Positions 1-7,799 of a stretch of DNA of 35,581 nt are shown here, in pieces. The notes under the pieces were generated by a model that was given only the letters and a program-made list of their open reading frames with translations, did not search any database and was not told the origin of the DNA. How positions within the stretch are numbered: position 1 is the first letter of the stretch; each line of letters starts with the position of its first letter. The stretch lies in contig QZAC01000055.1 of the NCBI GenBank assembly GCA_003838065.1, forward strand, positions 1 to 35,581, given 5' to 3'. The stretch comes from Methanocalculus sp. MSAO_Arc2 (GTDB lineage: Archaea; Halobacteriota; Methanomicrobia; Methanomicrobiales; Methanocorpusculaceae). The position numbers were made by a program, and so were the translations under genes.

Positions 1-581
1 CCCGCAAGCTCCGCCTCTTCAAGAACATCCGGGCAGTTCCGCACCGCACCCCGGTCAAAGAGTGAGAAGACGGTAATCTCTGCAACAATCTCATACCCCA
101 TCGCCTGGAGCGGAAGCCGGAGAGCCTCCATTGCAACCCCCATATCCTCTTTATTCTCCTGTTCGCATACCGAGGCGATGACAGCCTTCCTCCCCTGGCC
201 GGCAAGCCGGCTTGACCACGCCCGTGGCCGGGTATCAGCAAAATCATAGTAGCAGTAGCACCGGTCGATGAAGGCCTTCATCATCGCGGTGATGTTGTAG
301 GTATGGGTCGGGGAGACCAGGACAAGGGCCTGTGATGCGAAGATTTTCGGATACAGCAGGGTCATACCGTCATACAGTCCTGTGCAGACGCCATCTTTTC
401 TGCATGCTTCACAGCCGGTGCAGGAGGAGAACTGGTAATCCCGGAGATATATCGCTTCAGTCGCTGCTCCCGTTTCACCCGCACCTTTCAGAATGTGCTC
501 AAGAAGTATATCCGAATTGCCACCTTTCCTTGGACTTCCAACGACCCCAAGTATGGCGTTGTGGTTATTGTTCATATACAT
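1..581 (-). CDS. Iron-sulfur flavoprotein (Isf / NADPH-dependent FMN reductase family), 3' end outside window
   Basis: The reverse strand encodes a flavodoxin-like protein whose N-terminus carries the FMN phosphate-binding motif GSPRKGGNSD (about residues 15-24). It is followed by a compact cysteine cluster C54-x2-C57-x2-C60-x5-C66, the spacing known for the 4Fe-4S site of methanogen iron-sulfur flavoproteins. The later segment VLVSPTHTYNITAMMKAFIDR is the family's usual flavin-binding loop. Isf proteins take electrons from ferredoxin and are thought to reduce O2 or H2O2; that role is known for the family, not shown here. The gene runs off the left edge after about 193 codons, so little is missing. 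I chose the ATG at 581; a second in-frame ATG lies at 575. A TATA-like GTATAC about 28 nt upstream (near 605-612) would make 581 a leaderless start. Confidence 0.85.
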   Translation of the reverse strand, partial: MYMNNNHNAILGVVGSPRKGGNSDILLEHILKGAGETGAATEAIYLRDYQFSSCTGCEACRKDGVCTGLYDGMTLLYPKIFASQALVLVSPTHTYNITAMMKAFIDRCYCYYDFADTRPRAWSSRLAGQGRKAVIASVCEQENKEDMGVAMEALRLPLQAMGYEIVAEITVFSLFDRGAVRNCPDVLEEAELA

Positions 582-723
582 GGTAGAACTGCATCATTCA
601 TCAAAGGTATACGTCCTCACCACTGAAGTCTCCTGATCTGAGATTGGTCGAAACTGGCTATAGAACCCCCATATCCAGGTGATAGATAGTGTCCGTTATT
701 TCCCGATAGTACAGGCATAATAC

Positions 724-741
724 CCACAACGTGTGTTGTGG
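724..741. repeat. Perfect 7-bp inverted repeat with 4-nt loop
   Basis: CCACAAC (724-730) and GTTGTGG (735-741) are perfect reverse complements around GTGT. The element lies in the 278-bp non-coding region between the divergent flavoprotein and membrane-protein genes. It could form a hairpin or be a dimeric protein-binding site; nothing in the sequence decides between them. Confidence 0.5.
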
Positions 742-777
742 ATACTGTTACGCCCCATCACGTGACCTGAGCCGGTT

Positions 778-834
778 GATAGTATTATTTCTACTATCGG
801 ATTGTCCCTATCCTATCAATTATTATAGTGATAG
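778..834. promoter_or_regulatory. Promoter region with two CTATC/GATAG inverted repeats
   Basis: Two perfect inverted repeats built on the same GATAG core stand side by side: GATAGTA (778-784) with TACTATC (792-798), and CTATCA (813-818) with TGATAG (829-834). The A/T-rich centre of the second (about 819-828, ATTATTATAG) is the best TATA-like element for the gene starting at 860. The repeat would therefore bracket the TATA box, as expected of an archaeal repressor site. Additional GATAG copies occur at about 681-688 and 705-709. The regulator role is inference. Confidence 0.45.
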
Positions 835-859
835 TTGCTCATATACCAGGTATCAATCA

Positions 860-1330
860 ATGAGCCTTGAATACAACGAAACCCAGTACTTCCGCCATCC
901 ATTGATCATTGCACTTGTCGCCGGAGTTGCTGTTATCACCTGGTATACAATCCTTATTGAGGGAGATACGATGGGTCCCGTTCAGCTGTTACTCCTGGCG
1001 GTAATCGGCATTCTGATCCCCCTTCTCTTTGCGACACTCCGGCTTGAAACAAGGGTATCGGTCGACGGAATCATCTACCGGATGCCTCCGGTTGTATGGA
1101 AGAAAAGGATCATTCCCTGGAATGATCTTTTAGCCGTTGACCTCATCACTGTTCGGCCAATCCGCGACTGCGGGGGATGGGGGATCCGGTTCTGCCTTGG
1201 AGAGGGTATTGCGTATATTGTCAGCGGAAACCAGGTCATCAGATGCACAAAAAAAACCAAAGAGAAGGTGCTCCTTGGAACACGGCATCCAGAAGAGATT
1301 ATGACAGCGATTAGGACTTATTTCAGCTGA
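860..1330 (+). CDS. Small membrane protein with PH-like domain (DUF6141-like)
   Basis: A 156-residue protein. Two hydrophobic segments near the N-terminus (about residues 14-32 and 40-60) form a membrane hairpin. A soluble C-terminal half follows, containing GWGIRFCLGEGIAYIVSGN and ending with a helix (HPEEIMTAIRTYF). This layout resembles the bacterial-PH-like family called DUF6141 in databases; the family name is from memory and uncertain. I prefer the ATG at 860 to upstream alternatives because the hydrophobic segment starts soon after it and the region before it contains the TATA-like element. The function is unknown. Its last 13 nt overlap the end of the convergent coiled-coil gene. Confidence 0.7.
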   Translation: MSLEYNETQYFRHPLIIALVAGVAVITWYTILIEGDTMGPVQLLLLAVIGILIPLLFATLRLETRVSVDGIIYRMPPVVWKKRIIPWNDLLAVDLITVRPIRDCGGWGIRFCLGEGIAYIVSGNQVIRCTKKTKEKVLLGTRHPEEIMTAIRTYFS

Positions 1331-2607
1331 CATTCAATGTCAGCATATGAAGACAAAAACTCCTGCAACTCATCTGCCAGCCGGGCATATTCTTCCTTCC
1401 ACCTGACTATGTCTTCCCGTGCAGAAGCAGCTTCCACAACAGCCTGATCATGCTCTTTTTTCAGATTTTCAATCTCGTTTCGAAGCTTTTGTTCCGCCTG
1501 ATACCCAGGATCGGCTTCTGCTTCAGCCTGTACCTGAGAAAGCCGATCCTGTGCCTTTTGATATGCGGCAATTGCTTTTTCAAGCTCCATTATGAACGTG
1601 CCATCCCCAAAGAGCTGTTGTTCCTCACGGTTCTTTAGCTGAAGTTCACCTGACTGAAGAAGTGACCTGATGCTCTGAAGGGCAGGTTCAATCGCAGCTG
1701 CACTCTCTGGATAGGGGACCTGGCTTTCGGCAAGATCATGAAGTGGTTTCAGTATATCAATTGGTGCCTTATGCCGTTTAAGAAGTTTTTCAGCTCTTCT
1801 GAGAACGGCCGCAGCAGGCGCCCGCACCTGTGCGTATTTCTGAATAGCAGTTTCCACTTCTGCTTCAGCCTGTGTAATCTTTGTTTTAAGGGGAGCCGTT
1901 TGTAGGGATCCAAACTCCTGCTCTTTCGATTGAAGCTCCTGCAACAGGGAAGCTGCGAGTGCCCCCTTTTTATGCACCCGCTCTTCTGCTGATTCTATCG
2001 ATTCAATGACTTCATCAATTGTATCGTGAATGGATCTGATCTTCAGGATTGTTTCTCTTTCCTTTGCAGCCTCATCAAGGGCTTTTGTCATCGAATTGAC
2101 AGCTCTGCCCATATCTTTGATAATCCGGCGAAGTAATGGTATCTCCTCTTTGTATACGATATGCAGATGCTTGGCAGGTCCTTTTGCAGTGGCGATCACT
2201 GATTTAAGAATATCGGTTGAGATGGTATACCAGGTTGTGGGATCACCAGAAGGCCGTTTTTCAAGAGCCCCACGAAGAGAGCGAACAGTCTGGGGACGCG
2301 CCGTCTTCATAACCGACTTTACTTTTGGATGGAGTAAAATCCCATCATCTGTATGTGTTGGCTCTTCTTCGAATTCTTCTATGAGATCAGCAAGTTGATC
2401 GAGTGCAACCTCAAATTCTGCCTTTGGCGCCTCAAAACTCTTTTCTAGATTGAACTGGATCCTCCGTTCCTCTTCATCGAGCCAGGCAGGCAAATCACTC
2501 AAAACAATCGTTTTTGGCTCTGGAGGCTCCTCAGGGCGGCCAAAGAGGGCACGCAATCTGGAGAACATATGTACTGGATCACTGTACGGGATATTAGTGT
2601 TTCCCAT
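1318..2607 (-). CDS. Long coiled-coil protein of unknown function
   Basis: A 429-residue soluble protein with no signal peptide or membrane segment. Residues 1-25 contain a basic stretch (MFSRLRALFGRPEEPPEP). Most of the rest, especially about residues 45-75, 165-260 and 315-425, is rich in E, K, A, L and Q in heptad-like spacing and should form several coiled coils. Conserved-looking globular patches lie at about residues 100-155 (PTTWYTISTDILKSVI). I do not recognise a named family; such proteins occur as hypothetical coiled-coil proteins in Methanomicrobiales. The start is an ATG at 2607, with another in-frame ATG at 2568 at the basic segment. It stands alone, convergent with the membrane protein gene. 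A scaffold or cytoskeletal role would be a guess. Confidence 0.7.
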   Translation of the reverse strand: MGNTNIPYSDPVHMFSRLRALFGRPEEPPEPKTIVLSDLPAWLDEEERRIQFNLEKSFEAPKAEFEVALDQLADLIEEFEEEPTHTDDGILLHPKVKSVMKTARPQTVRSLRGALEKRPSGDPTTWYTISTDILKSVIATAKGPAKHLHIVYKEEIPLLRRIIKDMGRAVNSMTKALDEAAKERETILKIRSIHDTIDEVIESIESAEERVHKKGALAASLLQELQSKEQEFGSLQTAPLKTKITQAEAEVETAIQKYAQVRAPAAAVLRRAEKLLKRHKAPIDILKPLHDLAESQVPYPESAAAIEPALQSIRSLLQSGELQLKNREEQQLFGDGTFIMELEKAIAAYQKAQDRLSQVQAEAEADPGYQAEQKLRNEIENLKKEHDQAVVEAASAREDIVRWKEEYARLADELQEFLSSYADIECQLK

Positions 2608-2733
2608 TGCAAAGAATGAAAGAGATTGGAAGTACGAAAGTAGGCATCCTGAGTTTCGTCAGAATTTTACCCAAAACGAATTTCGGGACTTAAAGCCTGT
2701 TAGATCATAAAATTATGGTAATGTCAAATTAAT

Positions 2734-3213
2734 TCAAGCTTTTTCCAGGAAGAAAATAATCTCATGGATATCAGGGACGCTGTGAACAGGGTAGACTTTT
2801 GAAAAAATCACGTTCTGTTCCCTGTCAATGATGACATTTGCGCGTTCAGAAAATCCGTTTGTTTCACGGAAAAGCCCATAAAGCCGGGCAACCTGTCCAT
2901 GCGGCCAGAAATCACAGAGGATCTGGGTCTGCGTAATACCCAGGCTTTTTGCCCAGGCCCTTTTGCAGGGGAGAGAATCAACACTGATCCCAACCGCAAT
3001 GGTGTTCAATGATGCTAAAATCTCACGATTCTCTTCAAGTGAAAGCATCTGGGCTGCACATTTATCCGTCCATGCAAGTGGATGAAAAGAGAGAATAACA
3101 TTTTTCTGATGGTGTTCCAGGAGACTGAATGTTTCATCATTCTGATCTTTCAAGGTAAAATTTGGCGCAACATCACCCGGTCGGACCATTCTGGGCTGAA
3201 TCGAAGGTTCCAT
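2734..3213 (-). CDS. Peroxiredoxin (AhpC/TSA superfamily, AhpE/BCP-like)
   Basis: A 159-residue thioredoxin-fold peroxidase that reduces H2O2 or organic hydroperoxides in the cytoplasm. The N-terminal GDVAPNFTLKDQNDETFSL is the family signature. The active-site segment FHPLAWTDKC places the peroxidatic cysteine at C52, with the expected Thr three residues before (T49). The SDFWPHG-like region (CDFWPHGQVARLYGLF, about 100-115) is typical of the AhpE/BCP branch. Two further cysteines, C83 and C100, could resolve the sulfenic acid; which one does is not clear. I chose the ATG at 3213 because AGGAAG stands 7 nt upstream; an in-frame TTG lies at 3240. A TATA-like ATAATATTTA lies at about 3243-3252. 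It is downstream of the thermosome gene on the same strand but has its own promoter signals. Confidence 0.88.
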   Translation of the reverse strand: MEPSIQPRMVRPGDVAPNFTLKDQNDETFSLLEHHQKNVILSFHPLAWTDKCAAQMLSLEENREILASLNTIAVGISVDSLPCKRAWAKSLGITQTQILCDFWPHGQVARLYGLFRETNGFSERANVIIDREQNVIFSKVYPVHSVPDIHEIIFFLEKA

Positions 3214-3301
3214 AGATAATCTTCCTGCGACGAGAGGCAATAAATATTATGCTGGGATTCTGCTGAAACTGGAAAAGAGAGTATCTGGAAGGCATCACTA
3301 C

Positions 3302-3319
3302 AAAAAATAATATAAAAAA
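3302..3319 (-). terminator. Oligo-T terminator of the thermosome gene
   Basis: Read on the minus strand, two T6 tracts (3319-3314 and 3307-3302) stand 34-51 nt after the thermosome stop codon. Tandem oligo-T without a hairpin is the usual intrinsic termination signal of archaeal RNA polymerase. Confidence 0.6.
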
Positions 3320-3352
3320 TTATAGATTGGTTAAGAAATCAATAGTCGACAG

Positions 3353-5029
3353 CTACATCATCGGCATACCGCCCATGCCACCTATGTCTCCCATTTTAGC
3401 CATCTCCTCTTCACCAGGCATGTCACTTTTGGAAGCAGCTATGATCTCATCGATCCTGAGGATCATAACAGCGGCCTCGGTAGCAGATGAGATTGCCTGG
3501 GTCTTGACGCGGAGAGGTTCCACAACACCTGCCTCTTTCATATCAACTGGTATTCCCAAATCAGGATCGATTCCATACATCCTCCCTGCGTTACCATGAG
3601 CAGTGCGGAGGTCTACAAGCATATCGATCGGATCAAGCCCGGCATTCTCGGCTAATGTCTTTGGGATGACCTCAAGGGCGCCTGCAAATGCCTCAATAGC
3701 AAGCTGGGGACGACCGCCGACACCTGATCCATATTCCCGGATGCGGCGAGAGAGAGCAACCTCGGAAGCACCGCCACCAGGAACAGCCATATTTTCTTCA
3801 AAAGCAGAACAGACGACATGCACTCCATCATCTACTGCACGCAGAAGTTCGTTTACGACATGATCGGAGCCGCCGCTGACGATGATAGAAACCGTCCCTG
3901 GATTTTGGCATTTCGAAACGACAACCATCCGTTTTCCTGCGATCCTCTTCTCCTCAACCTCCCCGGCGAAGCCGAGATCATCTGAAGATAGTGTATCAAA
4001 GGAGGAGACGATCTCCGCACCGGTTGCATCGGCAAGCCTCTCCATATCAGATTTCTTCAGGCGACGGAGAGCAAAGATACCTGCTTTGGCAAGCTCTTTC
4101 TCTGCAAATTCATCAATTCCCTTCTGGCAGAAGACAACATCCGCCCCGGAAGCGACAATGCGATCAACAAGGGCCTTCTCCATCTCCTCTTCCTTCCGAA
4201 GGAATTCCTGGATCTGTTCCGGATTTGTAATACTGATCTCCGCATCAATTTCGGTCTGCCTGAGTTCGACTGCAGTATTTAAAAGGAGAACCTTTGCATT
4301 GGAGACACATTCCGGCATCGCAGGGTTCAACCGCTCCTTATCGATGATGATCCCATCAACAATTTCTGAGTCTTCTGAAGATCCCCCGACTTTCTTTTCG
4401 ATTTTGATGTCATCTACTTCGCATGTGCCTTTTTCGCGGGCGACCATCCCGACCGCCTGTACTATACAATCCGATAGTTGTTCTTTGACCGCTTCTGCAC
4501 CTTTACCGGTCATCGCTGTTTCTGCGATCGCGCGTAACAATTGAGTGTCATCCGGGTGTACCTCAAATGAGATTTCTGAGAGAATTTCTTTTGCTTTCTC
4601 CTGTGCCATGCGGTATCCTTCAGCTATGATTGTCGGATGAAGATCCTGATCGATTAAATCCTCTGCCATCCTGAGAAGCTCTCCGCCGATGATAACGGCA
4701 GTCGTTGTACCATCACCTGCTTCACTATCCTGGACTTTTGCAACTTCAATCATCATCTTCGCCGCAGGATGCTCGATCTCCATCTCCTGAAGGATAGTGA
4801 TGCCATCATTTGTGATGACAACATCGCCTATCGAATCAACAAGCATCTTATCCATTCCATGTGGACCAAGTGTTGTCCGGATGGCAGCTGCCACTGCCTT
4901 TCCAGCAGTGATATTCAGGTGCAGGGCATCACGTCCCCGGGTTTCTTCTGTTCCTTCTCGATAGATACTTCCTCCCGCCGGGATAACCGGCGAGCCTTCT
5001 CCAGGCATCTGTTGCATATACATCACCAT
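3353..5029 (-). CDS. thsA: Thermosome subunit (group II chaperonin)
   Basis: A 558-residue ATP-dependent chaperonin subunit that forms double-ring particles with a built-in lid and folds cytosolic proteins. The sequence shows the equatorial ATP-site motifs TTLGPHGMDKMLVDS and NDGITIL near the N-terminus, GDGTTTAVI (about residues 100-108), the GGGASEVALSRRIREY segment in the second equatorial part, and a Gly-Met-rich tail (GGMGGMPMM) typical of chaperonins. The length matches the family (540-560). Several ATG/GTG codons cluster at the start (5029, 5023, 5017); GGTGATG just before 5017 could serve as a ribosome site, so the true start may be slightly inside. The gene is monocistronic: oligo-T tracts follow it, and its promoter carries a striking inverted repeat. 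The choice of the symbol thsA over another paralog letter is arbitrary. Confidence 0.95.
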   Translation of the reverse strand: MVMYMQQMPGEGSPVIPAGGSIYREGTEETRGRDALHLNITAGKAVAAAIRTTLGPHGMDKMLVDSIGDVVITNDGITILQEMEIEHPAAKMMIEVAKVQDSEAGDGTTTAVIIGGELLRMAEDLIDQDLHPTIIAEGYRMAQEKAKEILSEISFEVHPDDTQLLRAIAETAMTGKGAEAVKEQLSDCIVQAVGMVAREKGTCEVDDIKIEKKVGGSSEDSEIVDGIIIDKERLNPAMPECVSNAKVLLLNTAVELRQTEIDAEISITNPEQIQEFLRKEEEMEKALVDRIVASGADVVFCQKGIDEFAEKELAKAGIFALRRLKKSDMERLADATGAEIVSSFDTLSSDDLGFAGEVEEKRIAGKRMVVVSKCQNPGTVSIIVSGGSDHVVNELLRAVDDGVHVVCSAFEENMAVPGGGASEVALSRRIREYGSGVGGRPQLAIEAFAGALEVIPKTLAENAGLDPIDMLVDLRTAHGNAGRMYGIDPDLGIPVDMKEAGVVEPLRVKTQAISSATEAAVMILRIDEIIAASKSDMPGEEEMAKMGDIGGMGGMPMM

Positions 5030-5041
5030 TCCGTGTTGTTG

Positions 5042-5080
5042 CGTGGTTTATGGGGCTACATAAAATTTTCTACAACCACG
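5042..5080 (-). promoter_or_regulatory. Thermosome promoter: TATA box bracketed by a 7-bp inverted repeat
   Basis: CGTGGTT (5042-5048) and AACCACG (5074-5080) are perfect reverse complements 25 nt apart. Between them, on the minus strand, lies an AAAATTTTATG TATA-like element (about 5059-5069). Transcription would start near 5038, giving a leader of about 9 nt. One half-site covers the region just upstream of the start site and the other sits upstream of TATA/BRE. This is a reasonable operator for a heat-shock repressor; the regulator is not identified here. Confidence 0.5.
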
Positions 5081-5474
5081 AGGACGTACGGCACAGAATT
5101 GTGAGGTATTCCTTCTGATTAGATGGCTTTTCTTTTTGGATGTATCGCATGATCCTTTGTTTTTAAACCAGGCAAATCCCGGGGGGCCATGGAAAAGAAC
5201 CATGCAAGAGCGCATACAGGGTACTATCAGCTCTTCTGCTCATTTCAGTCATTCGTTATTGAGTTGTGAGGAGAGAAGAGAGAGGATCTGGGATATGTTA
5301 TGATGCATTAAAGATAATGTGCATCTGAGTGAGGAGATACACCGGGCAAAGCAGAGAATAACAATGAAGATGCGATTTTTTTCCCATCAATCAGACCTCT
5401 TCGTCGCCTCCTCAACCGAGAAGGGAATTGAGCTTTGGTCACCGGGGAAGTGATAACAAGCAGGACAAAAGAGG
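5081..5474. other. Intergenic region, no gene supported
   Basis: Together with the promoter above this is a 445-bp stretch between the thermosome start and the stop of the nitrogenase-like gene on the same strand. I see no open frame with protein-like composition. A small inverted repeat, GATGCA (5302-5307) with TGCATC (5320-5325), is the only clear structure; its C/D-box resemblance is too weak to call a guide RNA. Confidence 0.4.
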
Positions 5475-6785
5475 TCAGGTTGTATCAGGATCATGGCCTG
5501 CACCAAGAACCAATTCCAGTTCCTTCACTCCGGAAAAGCCGACCGTCTTTCTGCTCCCATGCATAATGTCTATATGCTCGATTCCAAGTACCTGCGCCAT
5601 CGGCTGCTCAAGGAGCCCTCCGATTAAAAGATCTACTTTTTCATCCTGCAGCTTCTCCATAATCGTCTCGTATTCAGGCTCGATAAGGATCTCAACTGAG
5701 GGGTGTAAAAGCGAGCGGATTTTTTCCCTGAACGGGCTGCCAACAGGAGCAAAATCCAAAATTACGAGCCGTGGCGCTGCTTCGTATTCTGCAAGGAACC
5801 GGATCATCGAGATCGAACGCGTGGGACCACCGGCAAGGGCGATACGCCGATCGTTAAGGCCCCAGATGAACGGGATACCAGGAGAATGAGAGGTGTTTGG
5901 GGGAGCATCAGGGTATGGAATACCCGCAAAATCCGGTATCGGGATACCAAGGGCAGCTGCCACCTGCTGTAAGAATCGGATCGATGATCGACATCCAATT
6001 GGTATCTCCTCAACAATATAGGGGGTCCCATACAGTTCTTCAAGGAGCATGGCAGCTGCGAGACCAGCAGGTTCGCAGACGACGATATTGAGTGCGGCCC
6101 TGTGGAGGTCTTCGAGATCACGTATGGACGCGGCGGCGGTGAGGACTGCATGTACCGGGATACCGATAGAACCCAGCATTCTCCTGAGTTCAGCAAGATC
6201 AGGGCCGCTTCTGAGCATGCCGATAAGATTGACGGAGCGTTCAGCAGGGGACAAAGAAAGATCGCTGGTCTCTGTTGCAAACTCCCTGACAAGCTGGCAG
6301 AGAGTCTCGCTGTATCCATCGTGAAAATCACCTTCAAATCCGCCCGCATCAATTGCAATTGCCCGCGATCTCGTTTCTGTGTTGTTGACGGCATGATCAA
6401 CATCCTCGCCGATGATCCCTGAACTGCAACAGGATAGAACAAAGAGAAGATCCGGGCTGAGCATCGAATCAAGGTAAGAGATAGCGTCTTTGAGTTTCTG
6501 TTCCGCACCGAAGATGACATCATGTTCATCAAGAGAGGTAGTGTATATCTCAGAAGGCCGGTCACCCCGCATCCCGAGGATGTAGTTGATATGGTAAACA
6601 CAGCCTTTTGGCCCATGGACAAGGATTGTACTCTTTCGTATCGTGCCAAGCGCTTTAATCGCCCCAAAGAGCTTGCAGGTGCCCCGGGGTATCTGCGCCG
6701 CCGGGGGCATCTTCTGCCTCCCCGTGAGTATCTCCTCCATGGTGTTCCCTGATGTATTGTTCATACCGGCAGGAAGGATAAACAT
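5475..6785 (-). CDS. Nitrogenase component 1-like protein (NifD/NifE/CfbD superfamily), function unassigned
   Basis: A 436-residue member of the nitrogenase component 1 superfamily. Three cysteine positions expected to hold an iron-sulfur cluster are visible: C37 (IPRGTCKLFGA), C62 (HGPKGCVYH) and C119/C120 (LSCCSSGIIGEDVD). Their spacing resembles NifE more than the NifD P-cluster set, and the rest of the family core (SLDEHDVIFGAEQKL, GPTRSISMIRFLAEY) is present. It is not a good match to CfbD of coenzyme F430 synthesis, which is shorter and starts closer to its first motif. No NifH/CfbC-like reductase and no second subunit lie nearby. Starts at 6785, 6764 and 6740 are possible; a TATA-like AGTATAG near 6806-6816 favours a leaderless start at 6785. 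It is divergent from a cysteine-cluster protein, 118 bp away. The substrate is unknown. Confidence 0.75.
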   Translation of the reverse strand: MFILPAGMNNTSGNTMEEILTGRQKMPPAAQIPRGTCKLFGAIKALGTIRKSTILVHGPKGCVYHINYILGMRGDRPSEIYTTSLDEHDVIFGAEQKLKDAISYLDSMLSPDLLFVLSCCSSGIIGEDVDHAVNNTETRSRAIAIDAGGFEGDFHDGYSETLCQLVREFATETSDLSLSPAERSVNLIGMLRSGPDLAELRRMLGSIGIPVHAVLTAAASIRDLEDLHRAALNIVVCEPAGLAAAMLLEELYGTPYIVEEIPIGCRSSIRFLQQVAAALGIPIPDFAGIPYPDAPPNTSHSPGIPFIWGLNDRRIALAGGPTRSISMIRFLAEYEAAPRLVILDFAPVGSPFREKIRSLLHPSVEILIEPEYETIMEKLQDEKVDLLIGGLLEQPMAQVLGIEHIDIMHGSRKTVGFSGVKELELVLGAGHDPDTT

Positions 6786-6903
6786 AGCGGATGCAGGGAA
6801 CAGATAGCTCTATACTGTGTGCATTACCAGAATCCACGATCAAGGCTTCTCAGAAGAAAAGACCCACAACTCCTTTCTCCCTGTATACCCAATCTAAGTA
6901 GAG

Positions 6904-7650
6904 ATGAGAGATCCCGCTAAGGACCGGATTACCCGCAGGATCAAGGACCTCAAAGATGAACGTGATATCCTCCTCACCTATCCCGTAGCAGAGCTGATCG
7001 CCATCATCCAGGATGTTGGTTTTTCCTGCACCAGTTGTGGGCGATGCTGCACCCGCGAGTTCAATGACCATGTCTGCCTCCTTGATAATGACACAGTGCG
7101 GGTGCAGGCAGTCAATCCGGAGGCTCTCATCCCGGCTCCTCACTTTGCTTTTTGCGATCAGAATGGAGTTCTCTATACCTCCGGGTACACGCTCAGGACC
7201 AACGATGATGGGGGGTGTTATTTCCTTGACCCGGACCGCAGGTGCACCATTTACCCTCACAGAATGGGTATCTGCCGCATCTACCCATACATGCTCCATC
7301 GCGAGGAGGGAGAAGATGGCACGATCGACTGGCGCCAGATCTCCGGCCTTAACCAGCATGGTGATTACCATGTTGAGATCACACATGACGAGGCAGAGGG
7401 GATCGCGAATATGGTTAAAGCATATGAAGAAGCATATCTGAACCAGGAAATCGCATTCCTCGAGTGTCTCCACAACCATTTTATAAAAGAACAAAAGCGG
7501 CATATCCAGAAGCGCTTTGACCGCCAGATGGCTGCCTTCCAAAAGGGTGAGCTGGTACCGGTGAAGATCTATTACAAAGGGACCTTCGAGGACGGCATAG
7601 CCGACTGCCGGGAAAGTGGAATAAAACCAAAGAGCCCCGGAAAACGATAA
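6904..7650 (+). CDS. YkgJ-family cysteine cluster protein
   Basis: A 248-residue protein with the zinc- or iron-chelating domain of the YkgJ family. The metal-binding cysteines are seen in two groups: C42-x2-C45-x2-C48-C49 with C58, and C105, C114 and C124 in the motif GGCYFLDPDRRCTIYPHRMG plus ICRIYP. This matches the family signature C-x2-C-x2-CC ... C-x(n)-C-x2-Y-x2-RP/R-x2-CR. The ends are charged and probably helical. The ATG at 6904 follows GTAGAG directly, so ribosome-site support is weak. No partner is adjacent downstream; it is divergent from the nitrogenase-like gene, and the pairing of two iron-sulfur-type proteins may be meaningful but is unproven. The biochemical role of the family is not established. 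Confidence 0.85.
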   Translation: MRDPAKDRITRRIKDLKDERDILLTYPVAELIAIIQDVGFSCTSCGRCCTREFNDHVCLLDNDTVRVQAVNPEALIPAPHFAFCDQNGVLYTSGYTLRTNDDGGCYFLDPDRRCTIYPHRMGICRIYPYMLHREEGEDGTIDWRQISGLNQHGDYHVEITHDEAEGIANMVKAYEEAYLNQEIAFLECLHNHFIKEQKRHIQKRFDRQMAAFQKGELVPVKIYYKGTFEDGIADCRESGIKPKSPGKR

Positions 7651-7726
7651 CGGGGAACGGAGGTCAAAATGGTCAGATCCTGGAGATTAACGAATGCCAG
7701 ACAGACCTCTGCACTTCCATAGACAC

Positions 7727-7793
7727 ATATATATAGTAGTTCTCTACAATCACCTGTCCGGGACAGACTGAAACGCCTCATCTGTCAGGAGGT
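7727..7793 (+). promoter_or_regulatory. Promoter, palindrome and ribosome site of the DUF883-like gene
   Basis: A clear TATA box (ATATATATAG, 7727-7736) is followed about 24 nt later by a perfect odd palindrome CTGTCCGGGACAG (7754-7766), at the expected transcription start. A strong ribosome site AGGAGGT (7787-7793) lies 6 nt before the ATG at 7800. The palindrome at the start site is a candidate operator. Confidence 0.6.
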
Positions 7794-7799
7794 AACACC

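Noticed and set aside
5301..5330. Possible C/D-box small RNA (TGATG near a CTGA, with an inverted repeat)
   Set aside because: The C box has a mismatch, the spacing of about 20 nt is too short, and no internal D' and C' boxes are visible.
5804..6667. 287-codon open frame in another frame of the nitrogenase-like gene
   Set aside because: Ser/Leu/Arg-rich low-information sequence; the overlapping frame has the nitrogenase motifs.
5475..6785. Assignment of the nitrogenase-like gene as cfbD of coenzyme F430 synthesis
   Set aside because: CfbD as I know it is shorter and begins close to its first motif, and no cfbC or other cfb gene is adjacent; only the superfamily is supported.
6850..7542. 230-codon open frame on the minus strand opposite the YkgJ-family gene
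   Set aside because: The plus-strand frame has a clear family signature with conserved cysteines; this frame is its antisense shadow and has no recognisable protein features.
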